Shown: positions 9,082 to 19,057 of the stretch, piece by piece
Position numbering within the stretch: the stretch's first letter is position 1
How the letters are laid out: every line of letters starts with the position of its first letter
NCBI GenBank assembly: GCA_018398585.1
Contig: JAGTTD010000006.1
Location: forward strand, 12,501 to 76,500
Length of the DNA stretch: 64,000 bases
Direction of reading: 5' to 3'
Source of the DNA: Simmondsia chinensis
Lineage: Eukaryota; Streptophyta; Magnoliopsida; Caryophyllales; Simmondsiaceae
The notes under the pieces: generated by a model
The model's database searches: none
Seen by the model: only the letters and a program-made list of their open reading frames with translations
What the model was told of the DNA's origin: nothing
Translations under genes and position numbers: made by a program

Positions 9082-12000
9082 CTAAACATCAATCCCCCAC
9101 TCTCGAGGAAGATCAGCATGGCGATGAGCATCGCGAAGGGAGGAGGCAGCAAGCAAACGACTCCGAACAATACCAGTAATCTCCTCAATCACAGCAGCGG
9201 ATGGCCTAGACTGACGCCTCTGGATCCTCAGGTTCCGCTCATACCAAAGGATGTAGACAGTCGCTGAAAGGCAGAGGCGGGCAACCGAGTGATCGACACC
9301 TCGTCCCCGGAGATGACTAGAGGCCCAGGTAAGGAGCTCGTTCTACGGGAGAACGGGCCAGGAGATCAAAGTGCGGGCAGCAACTCTTCCCCAGACCGAA
9401 GCCGAGAAAGAGCACGCAAAGAAGAGGTGGCTATGGGACTCATCCTCAGCACCACAAAGAACACAGACCGAAAGATCAGCACCGCGAACTCTAAGTCGAA
9501 CCATCCGATCCCGAGTCCACAGTCTCTCACAAGCAGCCAACCATAGCACAAAAGAGTGCCTCGGAACATGCAACGGGAACCAGAGCAAGTGATGGACTGA
9601 ATCCTCAGCTCGCCGACTCCGAATCATCTCCCATGCAGACTTGGTGGTGAAAGTCCCCGAGGGGTGGCCCAACCATCAAACATAATCCGCAACACCAACC
9701 CGAGGACTAAAGTCCACCAGATCCCAGATAGGAAGGAGCTCTGAGCGGCTCTGCAGGAACTGCCATCGACCCCCCTCAATAATATCAGCAACTCTAGCAC
9801 GCCAGGGAAGACCAGAAGATGTCAGAACACGAACAGAGAACCTCTCAGAGAGCCGACCGCATGGAAGCCAGAAGTCCGTCCATAAAGCCGTATCAAGGCC
9901 ATCACCTATGACATGACGAAAAGCACCCGAAGAGATCCCACGGAGCTGGAGAATGTGACGCCAACACCAAGAAGCCAACTTCGGAATGTGGATAGTCCAA
10001 AAGCTATGACCCCGAAGCCGGTTCACCTGAACCCAGCGCGGCCACAACGAAGAAGGGTCGGTGAGAAGAACCTAGATGTGCTTCATGATCGAAGCCTGAT
10101 TCCACTCCTCGAGACGCCGAATCCCAAGACCTCCCTCCTTTCGAGGGTAGCACAAATGCCGCCAGGCCACCTTCGCTCCACCAAGGCCGAGCGAGGTGGC
10201 CCTCCAGAGAAAGGCAGCTAAGATAGACTCTATCTGACTCATAATAGCCTTCGGAAGCATGAAGACTGAGGACCAATAAACCTGGATAGAGAAGAGCACG
10301 GACCTGATAAGCTGTAAGCGGCCAGCATAAGAAAGAGAACGAGAAGTCCAGAGCCGAATACGCGAGAGGATGCGATCAATAAGCGGCTTGCAGTCAATAA
10401 ACCGAAGCCAAGACGTGATGAGCGGCACTCCAAGATATCTGACAGGACAATGACCAATCATGAAGCCCAGCGAGTCCACAATGGAGCGCTCCGTATCAGG
10501 GTCAATCCCAGCTAGAAAAACCGTGCTCTTAGCTGAGTTCGAGACAAGGCCCGAGACAGCAGCAAAGCGATCCAAAGACTCCCGAATCACAGTCACACTA
10601 CCAAAATCTCCCCGACAGAAGATCATGAGATCATCAGCAAAACAAAGGTGAGTGAGACAGGTCTGACGACATCCCGGGTGGAAACGGAAACGACGGTCAG
10701 TAGCCGCCTGACGAAGAATACCTCGAAGACCCGTCATGGCTATGACAAATAGATAAGGGGAGAGAGGATCCCCCTGACGAATACCCCGGCTGGAGCCAAA
10801 AAATCCTTGAAGCTCGCCATTGATGGCAACCGAGAACCGAGCGGTGGAAAGGCACTCACGGACCCAGCCGACCATGACCTCAGGAATACCCATGCATCTC
10901 ATACCAGCCAAGATAAAGTCCCACCTGACAGTATCAAACGCCTTGCAAAAATCAACCTTCAGCGCACATCTAGAGGAGACACGACGGTGATAATCTCTCA
11001 TAAGCTCCTGCGTCATCATAATACTATCAGAAATACGGCGACCCGGGACAAAAGCAGTCTGAGAACTATGAACCAGCCTAGGAAGGACGCCCTTCAGCCT
11101 GTTAGCAATGATCTTCATGATGCACTTATAGACCACATTACAACAGGAGATGGGACGGAAGTCAGCAAAAGTGGAGGGGCTCTCCACCTTGGGAAACAAA
11201 CTAATGCGGGTCGTGTTCAAGGCACCTAGTATGCGCCCAGAGACGAAAAAAGAGCGAACTGCTCGCACCACATCAACACCAAAAACTCCCAAGCCCTCTT
11301 GAAGAAGAGGGAGGAGTAGCCATCCGGACCAGGAGCACGATCATCACCGGTAGAAAACAAAGCATCCTTAATCTCAGTATCGGAAATCGGAAGGACAAGA
11401 GGGCGAGCCTGATCCTCATCCAACCTACCCTCGAAAAAGTCAGAGACATCCTCCTGAAGGGGGCCACCAGGCTCAGAAAGAAGCTCCTGAAAATAAGACA
11501 CTCCCGCTCGAGAAATCTCCTCCTCATCAAAGGTTCGAGACCCATCAGCACCCACAATAGAAACAATTCGGTTCCTCGACTGCCTGTGGAGAACCGATCT
11601 GTGGAAAAAACGGGTGCACTGATCACCCAAAGAGAGCCACTGAATACGAGACTTCTGACGATAGAAAGCCTCCTCATCACGACAAAGCCTGGAATGCTCC
11701 CTCGAAAGCCGGTGCTCCTCTGTCCTCAGATGAGTACTATCGGGGTCGACGTCAAGAGCCCTCTGACCTGTCACCCAAGCATCTCTGGCTGCCTCTACCC
11801 GAGCAGAGATATGACTGAAGTGCCTGGTGTTAAGAGCTCGAAGTTCACCCTTCAGCTTTTTAAGCTTCTGGGTTAGCTGGAACATGGGAGAGCCATCAAC
11901 ACGCGAATCCCAAACACGGCGAACAGTCGGCAAAAAGTCCTCATGGTCCACCCAAAAGTTAAAGAACTTAAAAGGGATGCGCCGAGAGTGGCGATCCCCA

Positions 12001-12710
12001 AGCCCTCTAACCACCAAAGCGCTGTGATCGGAAATATCAGTGCGGGGAAGAGCCTCCATAAGAGAAACAGGAAAGGAACGAAGCCAATCCTCACTCGCTA
12101 AACACCAGTCAAGACGTCTAAGGAGCATGTCATCACCCTCACCTCCTCGGGCCCAAGTATAACGAAGGCCAGTAAAAGCAAGCGGGGAGAGCCCTGACTC
12201 AGAAAGACAATCCTGAAAGTCATCCATATGGCCCGGCCAGGAAGAGAATTCACCTGAACTATCACTAGGACGAAGAAAAGTGTTAAAATCTCCAAGGAGA
12301 AGCCAAGGGGTCCCTTGGAGGCTAACACAAGCACTCCTGATATAACTCCAGAGCTCACGACGAGGTCCCGGTTCGTTAAAACCATAGACAAAGGTGACAA
12401 CGAAGCTACAATCCCTACGGACATCCTGAGCCCGAGAAGTAATGAACTGGTCTCCCTCTCTAACAAGAGAAACAGAATAAAGCCCCGGGTCCCAACAAAC
12501 AATAAGACGACACCAAGACCGCCTAACGCCAGCAAAAAGAGAGCACCAACCATCCATACAGCTAGAGACAGCGGACTCAACATCAGTAGGGTTAGTCTTC
12601 GTCTCGACGAGGCCAACCAAACCAAGAGAGTGGGAGCGAATCCACTCACGAACAGCACGAATGGAGGAGGGGTTGTTAAAACCCCGAACATTCCAAGAGC
12701 CAATCATCAT
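9082..12710 (-). pseudogene. LINE-D ORF2 (endonuclease-RT-zf-RVT), inactivated
   Basis: Starts MMIGSWNVRG at 12710 and would end GIDV at 9082, about 1,210 codons. Order: APE-type endonuclease (residues about 1-230, VETKT, LLGDFN, SDHSALVV), an alpha-helical linker, the RT domain (FADFRPISCC, RQGDPLSPYLF, catalytic FADDLMIF), then zf-RVT (CVLCGAEDESHSHLFFAC). No RNase H domain follows. Lesions: a 1-nt deletion near 11285 that splits the frame at RAWE, and stops at 10072 (after SIMKHI), about 9676 and about 9343. The last three look like single-base changes compared with LINE-F. It cannot make a full protein. Confidence 0.88.
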
Positions 12711-12734
12711 AAAAAAATAATGAGAGAGAAAGGT

Positions 12735-14609
12735 CTACCTACGACCACCACGAGCCCGAGAGCTGGCTCGAGTCGCACTACGCTCCGCTGGAGGTTGACG
12801 ACCAGCATCGTCGCGATCAGGAGACAAACTCTCAAAACGGTTTGGCGAAACGAAGCTGGGCGCGCTTGCCTCCCCATTCAAGGTACAGAGCACGGGCTCA
12901 AGAGACGAAACACACGGGGCCTCAATAACCCCGTCAGGGACAATAGCACGGCTCAAATCCTTGGAAACCTGAGAAGACGAATCGGCTGAAGAACAAAGAT
13001 CGGAGAGACCCAAGCTATCCCCAACAAAAGAAGGAAGCGATCCAGAGTGAGCAACATGGGTAGCCGAAGAACCAGAGAGGGCGACTAAGGAGCGTCGTGA
13101 CCCAGTAGGGGCCACCGTTTTGGAAGGGCCTCGCACAGCCCCTCCCCCACTCCCCATGGCCGGATCCCGAGGGGTCACAGCCGCCCCCACCTGAGATGGA
13201 GGTGAGGACCCGCTAAGAGAAGGGGAACCCAAACCCGCAACAGGACTCGAAAAATCTCCCTCGCCTCCCTGGCCCGAACCCAAATCAGGTCCGGACCCAA
13301 ACACCACGCCCGGACTGGGCCGAACAGGGGGCAGAGAACCCCCTGAATCAGAACCCAAACCGAGAAGCCCAGCGTCAATGGGACGTTGGGCCGCTGTCTC
13401 ACCCGGGCCCAAATGGCCCGGGCTCACCCGTGGCCCAACAGAGGCGCCCGCTTGGGCTTCCTCAACAGCAGCGTGGGCCAGGCCCACAGCCCCAATTTGG
13501 GCCTCAACAACAGCAGCAGCAGCTTCGGGCCCAGCAGGCCGGCCCACATCATCAGCAGCAGCAGCGGGCTCAATGGCCTGGTTACCAGCAGCAGTAGCAG
13601 CAGCGGGCCCAGTGGGCCGATCAACATCAGCAGCAGCAGCGACGGTCAGGGCCGGAACTACCCGATCACCCCCCACCACTTCAATATCCGGCCCAACCTC
13701 AGCACCACCAGCATCTCCACCGCCCACCTCCTCGCCCCCACCGGCGTTCCTATTTTTCTTTTTCTTTTTCTTTTTTTTCCTTTTTCTGACCACCGGAACC
13801 CATTTTGTAGGATTCTCAATAGGAGGGGTAACAACGTTCGAGGTAGGACAAGTATGGCCAAAAACCCAGCATTTTCGACACACTTTGGGAAGACCCTCGT
13901 ACTTAACACTGACCGAAAATCTAGAACCATTTTATTCAACGAATAATTTCTTGGCCAGCTCAACCTTAGGTTCAATTTCGACACACACCCTAGCATACTT
14001 CATCATGGTTCCATCCAGGGTTGCTTTGTCCATGTAGAGCGGCCGCCCGGCCCCACTAGCAATGTTACTAAGCGCCCCCTCCGTCCACATCGACACCGGA
14101 ATGCCATGTAGTTGAACCCATATTGGAAGTTTAGTAACGTTTTGCGAAGGGACAAAATTATCACTCTAACGGTTATGACCCTTGATGTACCAAGGGCCAC
14201 CACGAAGCACATGCTCAGATGCCGCCAAAGATTTGAAGCGAAAATAATAAGCATCCCCATCAGAGATAACACATTCAAGACCCTTAGATCCCCAAAGCAT
14301 ATTGGCAATTGCAGCACACCGAGAGTAAGCTATGCTACCACCAATAATATGACCAACTAAGCAGCGGTTCCATTTTTCACGACCCTGGGCAACATCATCA
14401 TCAGTTATTGTAGTTACAATCTCGCCATTAACAAGTTTAGGTTGAGTGAAGCGTAAAACACCCTCCCGGGGAGGCGGACGGACAGTATCGGCCCACGACA
14501 GGGGACCAGAATCACCCGAACCACCGCAAGCACCGGATGCACCGGCCTCCAAGGGGCTTGCGGCCTCCAAACCACCCCGAGACGTCACCGGAGGACATGC
14601 CTCAGCCAT
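12735..14609 (-). pseudogene. LINE-D ORF1 (DUF4283 + zinc knuckle), inactivated
   Basis: Start MAEACPPVTS at 14609 in the context CGCCATGG. The first 147 codons are open through the DUF4283 core (CLVGHIIGGSIAYSR, LRGGPWYIKGH). Then a 12-bp deletion and a Trp-to-stop change occur at about 14166, with another stop (Tyr codon to TAA) near 13930. The remainder (MCRKCWVFGHTC onward to 12735) is open, with the CX2CX4HXC knuckle, the lysine run and an Ala-rich tail encoded by (AGC)n-like repeats near 13500-13640. It is in the same frame as ORF2. Confidence 0.87.
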
Positions 14610-14922
14610 GGCGCGACCAGACCCACGAAATGAGCAGAAAAAAAGAAGACCCCAAATTAGGGTTAGGGTTAGGGTTAGGGCGGCTGCCGCGCGCCGCCAC
14701 CCACACCACCACCGGCACCGACCTGCTCAAGACGACCACCAGGCACCGGCGAACCACCAGGGAGGAGAAATCGAAGGAAACTTACAGGTGAAAGCCTCCA
14801 AATCAGAAGAGCAAAAACGGGCGAAAATCACCAGGAGAGAGAAAAAGGTCCGTACGCCGCCACCGCGCCACCAATGGGCACCGGACCACCGCCCAAAGGT
14901 CGAGAAGGGAGAGGCGATCATC
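14610..14922 (-). promoter_or_regulatory. LINE-D 5' UTR, type II, truncated
   Basis: Matches the leaders of LINE-H and I (the CGCGCCGCCACCCACACC block, CACCGGCGAACCACCAGG, GGAAACTTACAGGTGAA). It contains (TTAGGG)4 at 14657-14680. It stops at about 14922 inside the type II leader, where LINE-E sequence begins. Confidence 0.6.
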
Positions 14923-16269
14923 ACCAGTACAGAACATAGCATCCCTAATCTCGGCATCGAAAATCAGAAGGACAAGAGAGCGAGCCTGATCCTCATCCAA
15001 CCTACCCTCGAATAAGTTAGAGATATCCTGCTGAAGGGGGCCACTAGGCTCAGAAAGAAGCTCCCGAAATTAAGACTCTCCAGCATGAGAAATCTCCTCC
15101 TCATCAAAGGTCCGAGATCCATTAGCACCCTCAATAGAAATAATGCAGTTCCTCGACTGCCTGTGGAGAACCGATTTGTGTAAAAAACGAGTGCACTGAT
15201 CACCCAAAGAGAGCCACTGAATACGAGACTTCTGACGATAGAAAGCCTCCTCATCACGACAAAGCCTGGAATACTCTCTCGAAAGCCGGCGCTCCTCAAT
15301 CCTCATATGAGTACTATCAGGGTCGATATCAAGAGCCCTCTGACCTGCCACCCAAGCATCTCTGGCTTCCTCAACACGGGCAGAGATATGACTGAAGTGC
15401 CTGGTGTTGAGAGCTCGAAGCTCACCCTTCAGCTTTTTAAGCTTCTAGGTTAGCTGAAACATGGGAGAGCCATCGACACGCGAATCCCAAACACGGAGAA
15501 CAGTCGGCAAAAAGTCCTCATGGTCGGCCCAGAAGTTAAAGAACTTAAAAGGGATGCGCCATCTCTCTAACCACTAAAGCGCTATGATCGGAAGTATTAG
15601 TGCGGGGAAGAGCCTCCATAAGAGAAACGGGAAAGGATCGAAGCCAGTCCTCACTCGTTAAACACCAGTCAAGACGTCTAAGAACAAGATCACCACCCTC
15701 ACCTCCTCGGGCCCAAGTGTAATGAAGGCCAGTAAAAGCAAGCGGGGAAAGCCCTGACTCAGAAAGACAATCCTGAAATTCGTCCATATGGCCCGGCCAG
15801 GAAGAGAATCCGCCCGAACTATCACTGGGGCGAAGAAAAGTGTTCAAATCTCCAAGGAGAAGCCAAGGGGTCCCTTGGAGACTAACAGAAGCACTCCTGA
15901 TATAACTCCAGAGCTCACGACGAGGTCCCGGCTCGTTAAAACTGTAGACAAAGGTGACAACAAAGCTATAATCCCCACGAAAATCCTGAACCCGGCAAGT
16001 AATAAATTGGTCTCCCCCTCGAACAACAGAAACAGAAAAACCCCCGGGTCCCAACGAACAATAAGACGACACCAAGATCGCCTAACGCCAGCAAAAAGGG
16101 AGCACCAGCCATCCATACAGCTAGAGACAGCGGACTCAACATCAGAAGGGTTAGTCTTCGTCTCAACGAGGCCAACCAAACTAAGAGAGTGGGAACGGAT
16201 CCACTCACGAACAGCACGAATAGAGTTGGGGTTATTGAAACCCCGAATATTCCAAGCACCAATCATCAT
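14923..16269 (-). pseudogene. LINE-E ORF2 fragment (endonuclease and linker)
   Basis: Start MMIGAWNIRGFNNP at 16269. The endonuclease motifs VETKT, LLGDLNTF (Phe-Asn changed to Leu-Asn in DFN) and SDHSALVV are recognisable. Lesions: an indel near 16040 that shifts the frame after IVRWDPG, a short deletion near 15560, and a stop near 15447. It ends at the fusion with LINE-D, before any RT catalytic motif. Confidence 0.82.
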
Positions 16270-16290
16270 AAATAACGAGAGGGAAAGGGG

Positions 16291-18141
16291 CTACTGACGG
16301 GCACCACAAGCCCGAGTACTAGCTCGAGTCTCACGGTGCGGCAAAGGAGAACGGCAACTATCGTTGTCGGGATCTACAGACAAACACTGAAAAGAGTTCG
16401 GTGAAGCAATACTGGGTACACTGGCCTCCCCATTCACGGTACAGAGCGCAGGCTCAAGAGACGAAACAAGGGCTAACTGGTCATCAACAGCCTCATCAGG
16501 GACAATAGCACCGCTCAAATCCTCGAAATCCTGAGAAGTCGAATCAGCTGAAGAACAAAGATCGGAGAGACCTAAGCTATCCCCATCACATGAAGGAAGC
16601 GATCCAGAGTGAATGACATAGGTAGCTGAAAAACCAGAGAGGGCGACTAAGGAGCGTCGTGACCCAGTTGGGGTCACCGTTTTGGAAGGGCCTCGCACGG
16701 CCCCTCCCCCACTTCCCATGGCCGGATCTCGAGGGGTCACAGCCGCCCCCACCTGAGATGTAGGTGAGGACCCGCTAAGAGAAGGAGAGCCCGAACCCAC
16801 AATAGGACTTGAAAAATCTCCCTCACCTCCCTGGCCCGAACCCAAATCGGATCCAGACCCGCACACCAAGCCCGATCCAGGCTGAACAGGAAGCAGGGAG
16901 CCTCCTGTTTCAGGCCCAGAACCGGGTGACCCAGTGCTAGGGTGGCACTGGGCCGCTACCCAAGACGGGCCCAAAGGCCCGGCTCTAATCTCGGGCCCGC
17001 CCAGCGGGCCAGGCAGAACAAGCGGGAGGCCCACAGGGCCCCCCTCCTCTCCCAACTCAGGCCCCACACGGGCCTCAACCCCCGCATGCCCAACACAGGC
17101 CTCAACACTCGCAGGCCCAACATGGGCCTCGCTACACCCAGGCCCAGCACGGGCCTCCACACCAGCAGGCCCAACGGGCCGTTCAACCCCAGCAGCAGTA
17201 GTGTCACCCTCCACCACTTCAACAGTGATGCCCGGCCCAAAAACACTGCCACCTGCTTCCCCACCGGTTTTCCTATTTTTCTTTTTCTTTTTATTCTTTT
17301 TTCCGACCACCGGAACCCATTTTTCAGTGGGATTTTCATGGGGAGGAGTAACAATGTTCGAGGTAGGACAAGAATGGCCAAAAACCCAGCATTTTTGACA
17401 CACTTTCGGCATACCCTCGTACTTGACGGTAATCGGAATTCTAGAACCATTATATTCAATAATCAATTTCTTGGCCGGCTCAACTTTAGGTTCTATTTCC
17501 ACACACACCCTAGCGTACTTCATCATGGTCCCATCGAGGGTTGCTTTGTCCATGTAGAGAGGCCGCCCGGCCCCACTAGCAATGTGACTAAGCGCCCCTT
17601 CCGTCCACATGGTCATCGGAATGCCATGTAGTTGAACCCATATTGGAAGTTTACTCATGTTTTGCGAAGGGACAAAGTTATCACTCCAACGGTCAAGAGA
17701 GAGAAAATGGCCCTTGATGTACCAAGGGCCTCCACGAAGCACATGTTCAGATGCTGCTAAAGATTTGAAATGAAAATAATAAGCATCCCCATCAAAGATA
17801 ACACATTCTAAACCCTTAGATCCCCAAAGCATATTGGCTATTGCAACACACAGAGAGTAAGCTACCCTACCACCAATAATATGACCAACTAAGCATCGGT
17901 TCCATTTTTCACGACCTGGGGCAACATCATCATCAGTTATTGTAGTTACAATCTCGCCATTAATAAGTTTAGGTTGGGTGAAATGCAAAAAACCCTCTCG
18001 AGGGGGTGCACGAACAGTATCTGCCCAGGATAAGGGCCCCGAGCCACCCAAACCACCATCAACACCAGAGGTGCTGGCTGTCGAGGGGGCTGCGACCTCC
18101 TTACCAGCCCGAGACGTCACCGGAGGACACACCTTAGCCAT
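16291..18141 (-). CDS. LINE-E ORF1, gag-like protein (DUF4283 + zinc knuckle), intact
   Basis: 616 aa from MAKVCPPVTS at 18141 (context CGCCATGGC; a longer in-frame start at 18234 is not conserved). It has the same domain order as LINE-A: WADT, DUF4283 (REKWNRCLVGHIIGGRVAYS, LRGGPWYIKGH, PIWVQLHGIPMTMW), the knuckle CQKCWVFGHSC, and a lysine-rich stretch. The following low-complexity region holds four tandem 9-residue units of the form VEARVGPAG (DNA about 17060-17180). It ends RACGARQ then UAG and is in frame with ORF2. This ORF is open although the companion ORF2 is dead. Confidence 0.88.
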   Translation of the reverse strand: MAKVCPPVTSRAGKEVAAPSTASTSGVDGGLGGSGPLSWADTVRAPPREGFLHFTQPKLINGEIVTTITDDDVAPGREKWNRCLVGHIIGGRVAYSLCVAIANMLWGSKGLECVIFDGDAYYFHFKSLAASEHVLRGGPWYIKGHFLSLDRWSDNFVPSQNMSKLPIWVQLHGIPMTMWTEGALSHIASGAGRPLYMDKATLDGTMMKYARVCVEIEPKVEPAKKLIIEYNGSRIPITVKYEGMPKVCQKCWVFGHSCPTSNIVTPPHENPTEKWVPVVGKKNKKKKKNRKTGGEAGGSVFGPGITVEVVEGDTTAAGVERPVGPAGVEARAGPGCSEAHVGPASVEACVGHAGVEARVGPELGEEGGPVGLPLVLPGPLGGPEIRAGPLGPSWVAAQCHPSTGSPGSGPETGGSLLPVQPGSGLVCGSGSDLGSGQGGEGDFSSPIVGSGSPSLSGSSPTSQVGAAVTPRDPAMGSGGGAVRGPSKTVTPTGSRRSLVALSGFSATYVIHSGSLPSCDGDSLGLSDLCSSADSTSQDFEDLSGAIVPDEAVDDQLALVSSLEPALCTVNGEASVPSIASPNSFQCLSVDPDNDSCRSPLPHRETRASTRACGARQ

Positions 18142-18780
18142 GGCGAGACCAAAACCCACGAAAAAATCGAAAACAGTGCAGAAAAAATGAAGACCCGTCG
18201 GAAACTGCCCCTGGACCATCGCAGAGCCACCCAACCGGTCAAAAAATTCAAAAACGGCACCAAAAAAGGAAGGGACTAGATTGTAGGGATTGAATCCTTG
18301 AGATCCGCACCTTCCTAAACAGCTCAGATCTGATGGAAGATTTGAAAAACTTACCTAAACTAGCTCCCAAATCTTGTAAATGGAGGAGAGAGAAAATGGA
18401 GACCCCCACCTTGCCCAGCCCACGGCCAAGCTCGAAACCACAACCCAAAGGACGAAAACAATGCAGAGGATGACCAGGATCACCGTCGGTCGTGAATCAG
18501 GCGGCTAGCCACCGGAAAACGCGTCCTACGCACACCACCACGCCTACCCACAAGCACCCTCCCTCACATGTGTTTCACCCTCGAAGCAGTGACCGGAATG
18601 ACGCCCCGACCACACCCCGTGAAAGAGGACGTGACGAGGATTCCAGAACTGCAATCGTTGACGCGCCCTCACGCGCCGCCCGAAGTTCGCCGGAAATCAC
18701 CAACTGCGGCTGCCGGAAATCGCCTCCCTAGAGCACCTCTCTCTAACTTTCTCTCTCTAGAGATTGCAAATGAGCTCTCC
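18142..18780 (-). promoter_or_regulatory. LINE-E 5' UTR, type I
   Basis: Close match to the LINE-A leader (CGTCCTACGCACACC near 18523, CCCCGTGAAAGAGG near 18615, CT-rich terminus near 18737), ending at telomere-like repeats. Confidence 0.6.
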
Positions 18781-18878
18781 TTAAACCCTAAACCCTATAA
18801 CCCTAAACCCCTAAACCCATAAACCCTGAAACCCTATAACCCTAAACCCCTAAAACCCTGAAACCCTAAACCCTAAAC
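18781..18878. repeat. Degenerate telomere-repeat tract (98 bp)
   Basis: CCCTAAA units with CCCTATAA, CCCATAAA and CCCTGAAA variants. The final units are perfect and end CCCTAAAC against T13 of LINE-F. Confidence 0.95.
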
Positions 18879-19057
18879 TTTTTTTTTTTTTGGTAAATCA
18901 GCGGTAAATATTATATATCAGAAAAGGATATATATACAGGAATACGAGGGGCATACCCCAAGACACGGCCGAAGCCTACAAAGCAAACCAAAAGGAAAGC
19001 AAACAAGCTGAAACAGCAAACACAGCAAAAGCCAAAAAGAAAGAAACCACGGGTACA

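Larger units (their letters stand above)
8905..14922 (-). mobile_element. LINE-D: full-length autonomous-type LINE, both ORFs disrupted
   Basis: T16 at 8905-8920, then the pre-poly(A) motif, a 177-nt 3' UTR with the GGGG-CCCC hairpin (about 8965-8976), ORF2, a 24-nt gap, ORF1 and a type II 5' UTR. The coding part is a near-copy of LINE-A, but the 5' UTR is of the other type, so the element is a mosaic. Its 5' end joins LINE-E ORF2 directly, without telomere repeats. Confidence 0.88.
14923..18780 (-). mobile_element. LINE-E: autonomous-type LINE lacking its 3' part
   Basis: Begins within ORF2 just before the RT domain, so the RT, zf-RVT, 3' UTR and poly(A) are missing. To the right follow the rest of ORF2 (decayed), an intact ORF1, a type I 5' UTR and telomere-like repeats. 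The left end is fused to LINE-D at a short shared word (GCGA/TCATC region), which points to recombination or template switching rather than a normal insertion. Confidence 0.85.
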
